From assembly GCA_018644935.1 (NCBI GenBank), contig JABGPL010000015.1, positions 1 through 61,277 on the forward strand: a stretch of DNA of 61,277 nucleotides, written 5' to 3'. Shown here piece after piece: positions 29,601-40,400 of this stretch (position 1 is its first letter; every line of letters starts with the position of its first letter). The notes beneath the pieces were generated by a model. It made no database searches. It was not told the DNA's origin and worked only from the letters and a program-made list of their open reading frames with translations. This DNA is from Calditrichota bacterium. Its GTDB lineage: Bacteria; Electryoneota; AABM5-125-24; Hatepunaeales; Hatepunaeaceae. Both the position numbers and the translations under genes were made by a program.

Positions 29601-30194
29601 CAGGAGATTCTCCCAGTTCATCTGAACACTGGTCAGAATATGAGTCTTCTTGTCTTAACAGACATTCCAGAAGGTGAAATAGGCGTTTACACAAACGACA
29701 ATCCAGTTGGTTCTGGTGTAATCCATGAAGGCAAATGTGGTATTGCTATCTGGGGCGATGATCCGACCACTTATGAAGTTGATGGTGCTCAAAAGGGTGA
29801 GACTCTGGAAATTCGGCATCACAACGGAATCGAATCTCACAATGTAAAATTTGAAATAATCTCTGGGGATAGTAAATACACCACCAATGGTTTCCAGGTG
29901 GTTCGGATTCTGGATGTCACAGTCTCTCCTGAGCAGTTTGGCATTGTTGACGCATTTCCGAACCCGTTTAACAGCAAATCGAACTTGACTTATTACCTGC
30001 CAGCAGCTCTAGATGTAAATATTGATCTTTACAATCTCGCTGGTAGAAAAGTTTCCGATCTCTTTTCGGCTGACATTCAAGCTGGTCAGCATACATTAAC
30101 AATTGATGGAATGGACCTTTCAAGCGGTGTATATTTTGTACAACTTCAGGCAGGTGGAAATGTATTTAAACGCAAGCTAACACTGATTAAGTAA
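26649..30194 (+). CDS. P6: giant secreted multidomain protein with amidotransferase-like cassette
   Basis: 1,181 residues from ATG at 26649; a TTG at 26625 gives eight extra residues without a better ribosome site. The signal peptide (GIFLLNIFFFVVFF) is nearly that of P5. The first cassette is also amidotransferase-like: YDIMWLGNYESEGW, FVDNGGTLYHCSGTNNH, YGYGRGFVLTSTTVDGY. Just before it the linker is enlarged by an in-frame perfect DNA palindrome (26881-26911). The second split Ig has a modified junction, SKRLFGGANADPWELR, and the central propeller is the most divergent of the P1-P6 set. GWN modules start near residue 809; ENMSLLV near 996; FPNPFN near 1101. P5 and P6 look like a recent sister pair in the N-terminal third. 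Confidence 0.85.
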   Translation: MKLSGIFLLNIFFFVVFFTASTSAEVIVEPYGNAIFMEELEEEFVFILANEGEDDVNFEIGLAGNVVINPAEGRDNTGRSVRSTDRPTAPRRDLESRGILIAERCGWRDWDYEQYFQAIDDFEYDRFRTWDEVQDVNFSDYDIMWLGNYESEGWVTLYNQNLERIEEFVDNGGTLYHCSGTNNHVIHPINPGGLVYMGSESQNLCPLQVNPDENWLINYMNENDPFEWVWREGQRLRGQGCAHGWFTQEAIDNIENSDFHQVIALGNPTASPIIVVYGYGRGFVLTSTTVDGYLHNNPADFHWGRTGVGVIRYLDFLANVVTWIEIEPEEGLIEPGGDVDLTISLLAEEMEAGTHYVILEIVLDDPNQPMIQIPIMMSVDAPIFDLFVVVVDEANGEPMRQVNVTTDPYDFRRRTNNNGEVEILSLPSNEYDLYFSRTDYHPQVASFEVGDNDNINLEISMLHSECNFDIEEVVDDLPVDGRSETVVTISNDGNGPLTYTTSKRLFGGANADPWELRVDVPVGALTQDSRIQGVIFDGEDFYLSGSNNRNPVIYVLDSDREIVDQYNQLGNSRYGFRDLAFDGELIWGAGERTIYGFTPDGDEGLSFDSGISPCTNVAWDSDRDILWCSGISTNIFGFDRDGNQIGMVSRHDHQVYGLAYWPDDPDGYQLYVYHTDNEVGDLLIAKYDIENDDAVDVVVLEHEIGGVALGCFITNQYDIYSWVFMGISNFGAEDRVDIRQIDARLDWMDIDPTEGVIEGGEQQGFVITLDATGLPRALFEGEIVFTHDGIGGETILPLALQVSEGGEDEEMVIDLIDGWNISSAFVQPDPDDIIEITSDLVEAGTLLMVKNGLGRFYNPEFNFNNIPGWRVSEGYLIKMDGADQLTLNGEPVPWNQPIQLNASWQIVSYYPRQGVDAVVALSGIVDALLMAKDGEGRFYNPAFGFSNMGDMIPGQGYLMNMDQASELIYTVEEEIAAGSTPNTVQEILPVHLNTGQNMSLLVLTDIPEGEIGVYTNDNPVGSGVIHEGKCGIAIWGDDPTTYEVDGAQKGETLEIRHHNGIESHNVKFEIISGDSKYTTNGFQVVRILDVTVSPEQFGIVDAFPNPFNSKSNLTYYLPAALDVNIDLYNLAGRKVSDLFSADIQAGQHTLTIDGMDLSSGVYFVQLQAGGNVFKRKLTLIK
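26881..26911. repeat. Perfect palindrome inserted in frame in P6
   Basis: GTCGGTCTGTCAG (26881-26893) and CTGACAGACCGAC (26899-26911) form a 13-bp perfect stem with an AAGCA loop. It encodes RSVRSTDRPT-type residues lying between NPAEGRD and APRRDL, where P5 reads NPGEERQGPRRDL directly. The reading frame is kept. It lacks the GTAG/CTAC foot of the other hairpins. Confidence 0.6.
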
Positions 30195-30323
30195 CTAATA
30201 AATGATTATGAGGTGACTAACCCTCCTTATAGGAAGATGAGACCGGACAGATATATTCAAGCCCGTGTCAGTCAATTTCTAAATCAAGGAGGATTGTTGT
30301 CCCAAAGAAAAATGGAGGATGAT

Positions 30324-33300
30324 ATGTCTAAGATGAATTGCGCGATTTCCTTTTTTCTATCCGCACTGTTGCTGCTGTCTTTCGGCACTGCCTCTGCACA
30401 GATTTCCATAATGCCTCACGGATTTGGTTTATCTTTGGAAGAAAATGGAGATGGTGACACTGAGTTAATGCTGGTTAATGATTATGAAGATCCTGTAACC
30501 TTCTCAATCAAAACCGATCTCATCGAAGAAGACGAGGGACGTGATGGACCACGACGGGATGATCCAGGAGAATTGCTGCGCCAGTTTAATTCACCAATCA
30601 ATAATGTGGGAGGAATGTGCTTCGATGGTGATCTGCTCTGGGGTGGTGGTTATCAGATAAATAGTATAGCCGCTATGACTCTCGAGGGTGAAGTCGTCCA
30701 TAATTTCGATAGTAACCCCAATCCACTATCAATGACCTTCGATGGAGAAATAATCTGGGCAAGCAACTGGGATACTAACCAAATTTTCACTTATGACTTG
30801 GAAGGAAACCGGATAGACCAATTCAATATGAATTTCTCGCAGATATCCGGTATGGCTTCAGATCGCGATCAATATGTTTTCATGAATTCCGAGAATGATA
30901 ATCAAATCCATGTAATCTCAATCGAAAACCATCAAGAAATCACAACTTTTGAGTTTTTAGGAGCAATGGGGAACTCTGATGTATGGGGTATTGAATGGGT
31001 ACCTGAGCACCGTGATGGACAACTCTGGGGCAACGATAGAGGACATCTTTATCAAGCATTTGTAGACGAAGAGTGGAATGTTGAGGCAGTATCCGATTTT
31101 GCCTGGAATACTGAATTTCAACATTGTGAACCAGCCCACGATGGTGAAAACATGTGGCATGGTTCATGGGAAGGAAATACCTGGTATATGTTCGATGATG
31201 GTGTTGAAGAATTTCACATGTTATCTTTCAATCCCGAAGAAGGTGAGCTACCGGGAGAAGACTCAATTCCCATTGAAGTATTCGTCACTACAGAGGGGAT
31301 TGATCCTGGTGCCTATAACATATTAATTACATGCGAAACAGATCGTGAATGTATTGAGATCACTGCTATTATCACGGTTGATTTCCCATCCGCTTTTTTA
31401 ACTTGTCGTGTCATTGATGCAGAAACCGAAGAAGTCATACCAGACATTACTGTTGATATTGATATGTATAACATTCAGAGATCCACAAATAGAAACGGAA
31501 ACTGCGACTTTGAAGAACTTCCTGTCGGAAATTATGAGTTTACGTTTACATCAACCGATTATCTGACACTCGTCGAACCCTACCGGATTGACGGGGAGGG
31601 TGAGGTAGCCTTTAATGTTGAATTATTACACTCAGAATGTAATCCGAGTCGCGACAACATTGCCACTGTGCTCCATCAGGGCGATTGGTTAGAATCAGAA
31701 ATCACTGTATCTAATGATGGAAACGGACCCCTGGTTTACACAACCGAAAAGCGATTGATTGGCGATGCAAATGCAGATCCCTGGGAATTGCGCAACACAT
31801 ATCCAACTTCTGAAATTACTGGCGACACCAGACTTCAAGGTGTTGTGTTTATAAATGATCTATTCTATTTTGCCGGATCAAATAACCGCGAGCCACAGAT
31901 TTATGTTCTAAACAGGGAAGGTGAATTGATCAATCAATTCGAGCAATGCGGAGCAGCCAACAATGGGTATAAAGATCTTGCATGGGATGGAGAACTAATC
32001 TGGGGATCTGGAGAAGCGAATATTTTTGGATTTACTCCACAAGGTGAGCTGGTAACTGAATTCAATTCAGGAATGAATCCCTGTACTAACCTTACGTGGG
32101 ATTGTGACCGGGAAGTCTTGTGGGTTTCCAGCACAACAACCGACATTTCAGGATTTGATCGCGAAGGAAATAGAGTCGAAGAACTCTCGCGACAGGATCT
32201 GCGAGTATATGGACTGGCATATTGGCCAGATGATCCGGATGGTTATCAACTTTACCTTTTCCATAAGATGACTGAGATTGGGAACCAATTGGTCTCGAAG
32301 ATGAATGTTGAAAATGGAGATATTCTCGATGTGACGATACTCGCTCCAGAAGTTGATGGAAACGCCCTCGGCTGCTTTATTACAAACCAATACGACATAT
32401 ATAGCTGGGTCTTTCTGGGTAACGTCAATAATGGTGGTGACGACAGATTAGATATTTGGCAGGTAGATGCCCGTAAAGACTGGATGGATATCGATCCGGA
32501 AGTAGGTATTGTTGAAGCTGGTGAAGAACAGAATTTTATGATTACCCTCGATGCAACCGGATTGCCAGAGGCCGTTTTTGAAGGTGAAATTGTTTTTATG
32601 CATGATGGTGTCGGCAGCGAAACAATTATTACTCTCACGCTCGAAGTCGAAGAAGGTCAGGGTGGTCAGCAGGATGAAGAAATGAATCTTTTTTTCATAG
32701 ATGGATGGAACATGGTATCCGCCTATGTCCAACCCGACCCGGACAATGTTGTTGAAATAATGAGTGAATTAGTTGAGGCCGACCAGTTATTATTAATGAA
32801 AAACGGTATAGGACGTTTCTATAATCCTGCATTTAATTTCAATAACATTCCCGGATGGCTGGTTAACGAAGGTTACATGGTTAACGTTGATGGTGACGCA
32901 GAAATGATGATAAATGGCAATCCGGTCAATCCTGACGATCCGCTTCAGTTGATTGCAGGCTGGCAAATTGCGAGCTATTACCCCCGACAAGGTATTGACG
33001 CCGTAACCGCACTTTCCGGAATAGTTGATTTTCTGCTGATAGCAAAAGATGGCCTGGGAAGATTTTATAATCCAGAATTTAATTTCAGTAACATGGGAAA
33101 TATGATTCCAGGACAGGGATATCTTTTGAATGTAAGTGAGGAAACCGAGTTGATTTATACTCTTGAGGAAGAAATTGCCAGTGCTGAAGAAGTAGAATTC
33201 GACCATCCAATCTTTCTTCCTGTCCTTCCGGCAACAGGTGAAAACATGAGTCTGCTTGTGATCGCAGACGGTAAAATTACTGGTGAAATTGGCGTTTACA

Positions 33301-33800
33301 TAAATGGCAACCTCGTCGGGTCTGGGATTATCAAAGATGGCAGGAGTGGTATTGCTGTTTGGGGTGATGATATCACGACTTCTGAAATTGACGGTGCTCT
33401 CGAGGGGCAAGTCTACTCTCTTGTGGTAAATGAAGATAACAGAAATTACACGACTGAATTTGAGATCATCAAAGGGGATGGTCACTATACTCCCAATGGA
33501 TTCGAAGCAGTCAATTTGTTGGAAATATCCGCGCCCGATGAATTCGGAATTGTCTCTGCATTCCCTAACCCGTTCAATCATTCAACAAACATTTCCTACA
33601 ATTTACCTGAGACGGATCATCTAAGTATCGCATTGTTCGATTTACATGGAAGAATGGTCACCGATTTGGTATCCGGGGAAATATCAGCTGGACAACATAT
33701 AATCACCCTTGATGGCAAATCTCTTTCGAGTGGAGTTTACATAATTCAACTCGAAAGCAGCAATATGCTTGCTAAACAGAAAGTTACATTAATTCGTTAA
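30324..33800 (+). CDS. P7: giant secreted multidomain protein, T9SS cargo
   Basis: 1,158 residues from ATG at 30324 with GGAGG at 30314-30318; the open frame reaches back to 30213, but those 37 codons are not signal-like. The signal peptide is ISFFLSALLLLSFGTASA. The first cassette is a propeller with GGMCFDGDLLWGGGYQ, LSMTFDGEIIWASNWD and WVPEHRDGQLWG; it is closest to that of P9, not of its neighbour P8. The junction motif is EKRLIGDANADPWELR. The GWN modules (from residue 788) use FNFNNIPGW and VNVDGDAEM instead of the FGFNNIPGW and KMDGADEL of P1-P5. ENMSLLV starts near 973; FPNPFN near 1078. Confidence 0.85.
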   Translation: MSKMNCAISFFLSALLLLSFGTASAQISIMPHGFGLSLEENGDGDTELMLVNDYEDPVTFSIKTDLIEEDEGRDGPRRDDPGELLRQFNSPINNVGGMCFDGDLLWGGGYQINSIAAMTLEGEVVHNFDSNPNPLSMTFDGEIIWASNWDTNQIFTYDLEGNRIDQFNMNFSQISGMASDRDQYVFMNSENDNQIHVISIENHQEITTFEFLGAMGNSDVWGIEWVPEHRDGQLWGNDRGHLYQAFVDEEWNVEAVSDFAWNTEFQHCEPAHDGENMWHGSWEGNTWYMFDDGVEEFHMLSFNPEEGELPGEDSIPIEVFVTTEGIDPGAYNILITCETDRECIEITAIITVDFPSAFLTCRVIDAETEEVIPDITVDIDMYNIQRSTNRNGNCDFEELPVGNYEFTFTSTDYLTLVEPYRIDGEGEVAFNVELLHSECNPSRDNIATVLHQGDWLESEITVSNDGNGPLVYTTEKRLIGDANADPWELRNTYPTSEITGDTRLQGVVFINDLFYFAGSNNREPQIYVLNREGELINQFEQCGAANNGYKDLAWDGELIWGSGEANIFGFTPQGELVTEFNSGMNPCTNLTWDCDREVLWVSSTTTDISGFDREGNRVEELSRQDLRVYGLAYWPDDPDGYQLYLFHKMTEIGNQLVSKMNVENGDILDVTILAPEVDGNALGCFITNQYDIYSWVFLGNVNNGGDDRLDIWQVDARKDWMDIDPEVGIVEAGEEQNFMITLDATGLPEAVFEGEIVFMHDGVGSETIITLTLEVEEGQGGQQDEEMNLFFIDGWNMVSAYVQPDPDNVVEIMSELVEADQLLLMKNGIGRFYNPAFNFNNIPGWLVNEGYMVNVDGDAEMMINGNPVNPDDPLQLIAGWQIASYYPRQGIDAVTALSGIVDFLLIAKDGLGRFYNPEFNFSNMGNMIPGQGYLLNVSEETELIYTLEEEIASAEEVEFDHPIFLPVLPATGENMSLLVIADGKITGEIGVYINGNLVGSGIIKDGRSGIAVWGDDITTSEIDGALEGQVYSLVVNEDNRNYTTEFEIIKGDGHYTPNGFEAVNLLEISAPDEFGIVSAFPNPFNHSTNISYNLPETDHLSIALFDLHGRMVTDLVSGEISAGQHIITLDGKSLSSGVYIIQLESSNMLAKQKVTLIR

Positions 33801-33910
33801 CAGTACTCTTTAAAATAAATTCGTTAGTTTTGTTGGCTGGGGCTAAATTTTTTGCACCCCTGACCAATATTTGTTTGAGCTGATTACACCGATTTGCCCA
33901 CACACAAATT

Positions 33911-33932
33911 GGTATTTAGTTATCTAAATACC
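33911..33932 (+). promoter_or_regulatory. Perfect inverted repeat in the P8 leader
   Basis: GGTATTTAG and CTAAATACC form a 9-bp perfect stem around TTAT, ending nine bases before AAGGAG and 20 bases before the P8 ATG. It may be an operator or a leader hairpin. Its sequence differs from the P3 leader repeat. Confidence 0.35.
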
Positions 33933-33952
33933 TTAACCTGAAGGAGTGGAAA

Positions 33953-36900
33953 ATGTTCGGAAGAAAAGTTAGCATCTTATTTACGCTGCTCTTTATATTT
34001 AGTATATCTACATATGCTCAAATCTCTGTTGAACCATTAGGATTTGGGATTTCAACGGAAGGGGATGATCTGGAAATAGAACTTGAATTAACAAATTCCG
34101 GTGAAGACGACGTTGAGTTTAGGATCAGCTATGGCTTAGTTCGGGAGGAAGAAGAGAACCGGGGACCAGGGCGCGATGATTTTGGTGATGTAGTGAACGA
34201 AATTAACATCGGTGGTGGAAATTGGTACGGAGTTTGTTGGGATGGAGATCTTCTCTGGTGTGTGAATCACGGTGATCGGCGAATGATTTCAATGAACATG
34301 GATGGGGAAGTTCAAAATCAGGTTGAACTGCCTCAGGGCGACTTCAATATGCCACTCGGAATGTGTCATGATGGCGAGGCGTTCTGGATTGGCAGTTGGG
34401 GTGACGGACCAATTCATCGTGTTGATGAAGAAGGCAACATTATTGCAACACTAAATGCTGACTGGGCTGGTGGACCGACCGGTGTTGCATGGGACGGTGA
34501 AAATCTATGGTATGTTGCCTATCAGGGGGGTAATGGAGGAAGTGGTATTCTTCAGGTAACTCCTGATGGGGAACTTCTTCGAACTATTGATTTACAGGCC
34601 CTTCAAAACAGAGACTGGATATCAATAGAATATGTCCCAGAACATCGTGGTGGAGAGCTCTGGGTTCTCCACAACCGCGCATCCCTTTATCAATTAAATA
34701 TCGATAATGATCAGGCTGAAATTGTTCAGGAATTGGGTCTTCAAAATAACAACAGTTTTGGTCTTGGTCATGATGGAGAAAATCTCTGGTATATAAATGA
34801 TGCGAGTTTGATCAGCATTGATGATGGAACGGCAGAGTTAGTATTGCTCGAGATTGAACCCAGTGAGGGGGTTGTTGCTGCAGATGATGTAGAGGGGATT
34901 TTGGTTACAGTTACTCCTGATGGGTATGACGCAGGGGTATACAACATGGTATTGCAATTTGAACTCACTCAGGCTGGAGAAATGCGAGATGATTTTGAGG
35001 ATCAGATTATTGAAATTAGCGCAGTTGTCTCTGTTGATGCCCCAGCGGCATCTGTTTTCTGTTCTGTAATAGACGCTGCGACAGAGGAACCAATTCCAAA
35101 TGTCAATGTTGACCTCCAACAGTATCTGATGGAGAGAACCACCAATAACAATGGGCTTTGTGCATTTGAAAACATCCCACCTGCAGAATATGATTTTACA
35201 TTTTCTGTAGCAGATTATCTACCCCTTGTCGAACCCTACCGCATTGATGGTGAGGGTGAGTTAGAATTGAACGTCGAGCTGCTTCATGCCAGTTGTATTC
35301 TGGACAGAGAGGAAATCGTCGCAGAACTCCCAGGAGGCGAACAAACTTTAGTTTTAGTTGAGATTTCTAATGAGGGTAACGGTCCATTAACCTATACGAC
35401 TGAAAAGAAATTACTTGGAGACGCAAATGCAGATCCATGGGCACTTCGCAGCAGTCTCCCGGCGGGAGTAATTACCGATGAGGCGAGAATTCAGGGCATC
35501 GCATTCGTAAACGATTTGTTCTATCTGGCAGGGGCTAACAATCAGGATCCAGTGATATACATTGTGAATCGTGATGAGGATCTCATCGGTCAATTTCCGC
35601 AACATGGCGAAAGTCGATATGGTTACAAAGATCTCACCTGGGACGGGGAATTGATATGGGGATCAGGCGAAAGAGTAGTTTATGGATTTGCACCGGATGG
35701 TGAATTGGTCACATCATTTGATAGCGGAATTTCTCCTTGTACTAACATGACATGGGACAACGAACGGGATATTCTCTGGGTTTCTGGAACAACCACAAAC
35801 ATAATCGGTTTTGACCGTGACGGAAATCAAGTTGCCGAACTTGACAGGCAGAATCGGCGAATTTATGGAATCTCGTTCTGGCAGGATGATCCTGGTGGAC
35901 ATCAGCTTTACATATATCATAAAATCAACGATGTCGGAAATTTCCTGGTTGCCAAAGGAAACATTGAAAATGGTGAAGTAGTCGAAGTGGTATCCCTCGA
36001 GCCTGAGGAAGGTGGAGCTGCTCAGAGTTGTTTTATCACCAACCAATATGATATATACAGCTGGGTCTTCATGGCATGTGCAAATAGTGGGGCCGAAGAC
36101 CGAATCGATATCTGGCAAATCGACGCTCGAAAAGACTGGATGGAGATTGATCCAGCTGAGGGCATTGTTGAAGCTGAGAGCCAACAGGAATTTGAAATTA
36201 CACTCGATGCAACCGGTTTACCAGAAGCAATGTTTGAAGGAGAGATTGTTTTTACACATGACGGGATCGGTGGCGAAATACACCTCCCAATCTCACTACA
36301 GGTCGGTGAAGGTGGTGGACCTGAAGAAATGGTGCTCGAACTCGATAACGGCTGGAATATGGTTTCTGTCTATGTGCAGCCTGATCCTGATGATGTTCGT
36401 GATATAACATCTGACATTGTCGAAGCCGGCACATTGATTATGATGAAAAACACAGTTGGTCAGTTCTACAATCCACAATTCAACTTCAACAATATCCCCG
36501 GATGGAACTTTGCTGAAGGCTATATGATTAAAATGGACGATGCAGACGAATTGGCAATTAGCGGAATGGCGGTTGCACCTAATGATGCAATCGCGCTAAG
36601 AGCCGGTTGGCAGATCGTTAGTTACTTTCCACGAGATCCAATTGATGCAATAGTCGCACTTTCCGGGCTGGGTGAAAACCTGGTGATGGCAAAGGATGGC
36701 GCAGGACGTTTTTACAATCCAGCCTTCAATTTTAGTAATATGGGAGATATGGTACCCGGACAGGGATACCTTGTGAAGGTAAACGAAATTGGAGAATTGA
36801 TTTACAATTTGGAGAATGAACTTGCATTTTCTCCTTCAACTGAGTTTTCCGAACCTAATCTGATCCCCATCCATCCACCTACTAATGAAAATATGAGCCT

Positions 36901-37447
36901 ACTCGTTTTAACCGATATTCCTGAGGGAGAAATTGGAGTATATGCAAACGGAAATCTTGTTGGATCAGGTGTTATTCAGGATTTCAAATGCGGAATAGCT
37001 ATATGGGGAGATGACCCGACTACAAAGAACATTGACGGTGCGATAAAAGGTGATCAGTTGGAATTTTCTATTATGGGTGCAGAGGAAAAGTATGAGTTTC
37101 AGATTGAGTTAATCGAAGGATCTGGACAATATTCGCCAAATGACTTTCAAGCAATAAGGATATCTCAGATAAAAGTGTCCCCAGATGAATTTGGTTTGGT
37201 TTCGATTTTCCCGAATCCATTTAACAATCACAGCACTATTACTTACAATCTACTCGAAAACTCAGAGATCGAACTTTCTATCTTCGACCTAACTGGCAGG
37301 AGGGTAATAGATCTTGCTTCAGGACAAAAACCCATAGGAAAATACTCAACTACTATCGGAGCTTCAAACCTGTCGAGTGGAGTTTACATCGTTCAATTAC
37401 GCTCCAATACAGTGACTTCAAAGCGAAAGCTAACATTAGTCAAATAG
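33953..37447 (+). CDS. P8: giant secreted multidomain protein, T9SS cargo
   Basis: 1,164 residues, ATG with AAGGAG at 33941-33946, signal peptide SILFTLLFIFSISTYA. The first cassette is a propeller with GVCWDGDLLWCVNHGD, GMCHDGEAFWIGSWGD, GVAWDGENLWYVAY and LGHDGENLWYIND. The linker is NRGPGRDDFGD, with one of the two arginines replaced. The second Ig junction is EKKLLGDANADPWALR. In the second GWN module the usual YYPRQGVDA reads YFPRDPIDA. The end of the gene is normal: ENMSLLV near residue 980, FPNPFN near 1086. The 22-bp gap to P9 indicates a shared transcript. Confidence 0.85.
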   Translation: MFGRKVSILFTLLFIFSISTYAQISVEPLGFGISTEGDDLEIELELTNSGEDDVEFRISYGLVREEEENRGPGRDDFGDVVNEINIGGGNWYGVCWDGDLLWCVNHGDRRMISMNMDGEVQNQVELPQGDFNMPLGMCHDGEAFWIGSWGDGPIHRVDEEGNIIATLNADWAGGPTGVAWDGENLWYVAYQGGNGGSGILQVTPDGELLRTIDLQALQNRDWISIEYVPEHRGGELWVLHNRASLYQLNIDNDQAEIVQELGLQNNNSFGLGHDGENLWYINDASLISIDDGTAELVLLEIEPSEGVVAADDVEGILVTVTPDGYDAGVYNMVLQFELTQAGEMRDDFEDQIIEISAVVSVDAPAASVFCSVIDAATEEPIPNVNVDLQQYLMERTTNNNGLCAFENIPPAEYDFTFSVADYLPLVEPYRIDGEGELELNVELLHASCILDREEIVAELPGGEQTLVLVEISNEGNGPLTYTTEKKLLGDANADPWALRSSLPAGVITDEARIQGIAFVNDLFYLAGANNQDPVIYIVNRDEDLIGQFPQHGESRYGYKDLTWDGELIWGSGERVVYGFAPDGELVTSFDSGISPCTNMTWDNERDILWVSGTTTNIIGFDRDGNQVAELDRQNRRIYGISFWQDDPGGHQLYIYHKINDVGNFLVAKGNIENGEVVEVVSLEPEEGGAAQSCFITNQYDIYSWVFMACANSGAEDRIDIWQIDARKDWMEIDPAEGIVEAESQQEFEITLDATGLPEAMFEGEIVFTHDGIGGEIHLPISLQVGEGGGPEEMVLELDNGWNMVSVYVQPDPDDVRDITSDIVEAGTLIMMKNTVGQFYNPQFNFNNIPGWNFAEGYMIKMDDADELAISGMAVAPNDAIALRAGWQIVSYFPRDPIDAIVALSGLGENLVMAKDGAGRFYNPAFNFSNMGDMVPGQGYLVKVNEIGELIYNLENELAFSPSTEFSEPNLIPIHPPTNENMSLLVLTDIPEGEIGVYANGNLVGSGVIQDFKCGIAIWGDDPTTKNIDGAIKGDQLEFSIMGAEEKYEFQIELIEGSGQYSPNDFQAIRISQIKVSPDEFGLVSIFPNPFNNHSTITYNLLENSEIELSIFDLTGRRVIDLASGQKPIGKYSTTIGASNLSSGVYIVQLRSNTVTSKRKLTLVK

Positions 37448-37469
37448 TTAATATACAACTGAGGACATC

Positions 37470-40400
37470 ATGTTACATAATAAGATTACTTCATTTCTAA
37501 TGGCAGTTCTGTTGCTTGCATTCTGTGGCACCTCACTTTCTCAGATAACAATTTTGCCTCACGGATTTGGTGTTTCAATGGAAGAGGAGAATGCAGCAGA
37601 TGCTGAACTGATACTCGTTAATGATTATGAGGATCCGGTTACCTTTAGCTTTAACTATGAGCTAATCGAAAATGAGGAAGAACGCCGTGAGGGACCTCGA
37701 CGAGATGAACCCGGAGAGCTACTCAATCAATACGATACTCCATTGAACCAGGTCGGAGGCATGGCGTTTGATGGAGAATTGCTCTGGGGCAGCTCTTACG
37801 GTTCTGATCAGCTCTGCGCCATGACGCTCGAAGGTGAACAAATCATGCTCATGAACACCAACAATAATCCCCTGACAATGACGTTTGACGGAGAGCTACT
37901 GTGGGTTTGCGAGTGGTCAACAACACGGATTTTCCTCTATGATCTTGAAGGCGAAGCAGTTGGACAATTCGACACCAATATTAGTCAGAACGCCGGCATG
38001 GGCTCTGATCAAGAAGAATTCGTATTTATAAACTCCGGTAATGATGACAGAATCCATGTTTTTTCAATTGATGAACACGAAGAAGTCACCGTTTTCGACT
38101 ACAGAGATGTGGTAAATGGTGCTGATATATGGGCAATTGAATGGGTAGAATCTCATCGTGATGGCCAACTATGGTGCAACACCACCGGACATCTCTACCA
38201 GCTTTTTGTGGATGATGAATGGAATGTGGAATTGGTAAGTGATTTTGAATGGAATAGTGATCAAAATTATAATGACCCATGTCATGATGGAGAGAATATG
38301 TGGCACGGATCGTGGAATTCTAACACATGGTATCAATTTGACGATGGTGTTGCAGAATTCTTTATGCTCACCTTCGATCCCGAGGAGGGTGAGATTCCGG
38401 GGGAAGATTCTATTCCAGTTGAAGTCTTTATCACGTCAGAAGGTATCGAACCGGGTAATTATAATATCTTGATCTCTATGGAAACCGAAAGTGAGATTAT
38501 GGAATTCACGGCAATTATTTCTGTCGATTCTCCCGCCGCATTTCTGACCTGTCGTGTAAGTGATGCTGAAACTGAGGAAATAATGAGGAATGTCAGGATT
38601 GACGTGGACAGGTATGAGATAACCCGATTCACAAACCGAAATGGAATAACGGACTTTGAAAGTTTACCAACCGGTGAATACGAGTTCAGCTTTTCTGCGG
38701 ATGATTATCTTACACATCTCGAAGAATATCGAATTGATGGTGAGGGAGAATTGTTCCTCGCTGTGGATTTGCTTCATTCGGAATGTAACCCTGATCGTGA
38801 CAATATCGAAGAAGCGCTTGATCCCGACAATATTCTCCAAACAGAAATAACCATCTCAAACGACGGCAATGGACCCCTTACTTACACTACAGAGAAAAGA
38901 CTTCTTGGTGATGCCAACTCTGAGCCGTGGGACCTTCGACACAGCATTAACATTGGTGAGATAACCGGTGATTCACGCATACAAGGTGTTGTTTTTATTG
39001 ACGACCTTTTCTATTTCGCTGGTGCTAATGACCGCGAACCAATGATACATGTTATCAATCGAGATGGAGAAGTAGTAAATCAATACCCTCAATTAGGTGA
39101 AAGCCGTTATGGATACAAAGACATTGCTTGGGATGGAGAACTAATTTGGGGATCTGGCGAGAGGAATATTTTTGGATTCACACCTGAAGGTGAAGAGGTT
39201 ATATCCTTTGATACAGGACTCAGTCCATGTACTAATATTGCATGGGACAGTGAGAGGGAAATACTCTGGGGTTCAGGTACAACAACGAATATCTTCGGCT
39301 TTGACCGTGATGGCAATCGAGTTGACGAACTCCAGCGGCAAGGGATTCGGATGTATGGTTTAGCTTTTTGGCCGGATGATCCTGATGGGAGCCAACTCTA
39401 TATTTTCCATAAAATTAACGATATCGGCGATGAGATTGTTTCAAAAATGGATACAGATAATTCAGATACCACCACAGTTATTGTGCTCGAGCCAGAAGGT
39501 GCCGGAGTTGCACAAGGATGTTGCATTACCAACCAATATGACATCTATAGTTGGGTATTCATGGCTTGTGTCAATAATGGTGCAAATGACAGACTTGAAA
39601 TCTGGCAGTTAGATGCACGAAAGGACTGGATGGATATAGAACCTCCTGATGGTGTAATTGAGGCAGAAGAAGAACAGGAATTTGTGATCACTCTCGATGC
39701 AACAGGGCTGCCTCAAGCATTATTCGAGGGTGAAATCATAATCAAACACGACGGCATCGGTGGTCAAACTCCAATAACCATTTCGTTAGATGTTGGTGAA
39801 GGCGGAGGTGGGAATCAGGAAGGTGAAATGAACCTCAGCTTTAGCGATGGTTGGAACATTATTTCAGCACATCTTCAACCTGATCCCGATGATATTATCG
39901 AGATCATGAGTGATTTGGTCGGAGCAGAACAACTCATATTAATGAAAAACGGTCAGGGTCGTTTCTACAATCCGGCATTCAATTTCAACAATATTCCCGG
40001 TTGGAGGGTTAACGAGGGCTATATGGTGAATGTCGAAGGTGACGCAGAAATGACAATCTCCGGAATTCCTGTTAATGCAGATACCCCTCTACCCTTAGCA
40101 GAGGGGTGGCAAATTGTCAGTTACTACCCTCGTCAGGGTATTGATGCTATAGTAGCATTTACCGGCGTCGTGGAAGTTCTTTTAATGGCAAAAGATGCCA
40201 CCGGAAGATTCTATAACCCGGAGTTTAATTTCAGCAACATGGGCGATTTGCAGCCCGGTCAAGGGTACCTTGTTAATGTGAGTGAAGCAGTAGAACTGGT
40301 TTATACACTTGATGATGAGTTAGCCTCTACCCCGCCTGACAATTTCGATCAACCGCATTTTTTACCAATTCATGCTAATACCGGTGAAAATATGAGCATG

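Noticed and set aside
40083..40107. Inverted repeat ACCCCTCT/AGAGGGGT inside P9
   Set aside because: It encodes ordinary aligned residues (TPLPLAEGW against DPLQLIAGW in P7) with no insertion, so it is probably a chance pairing.
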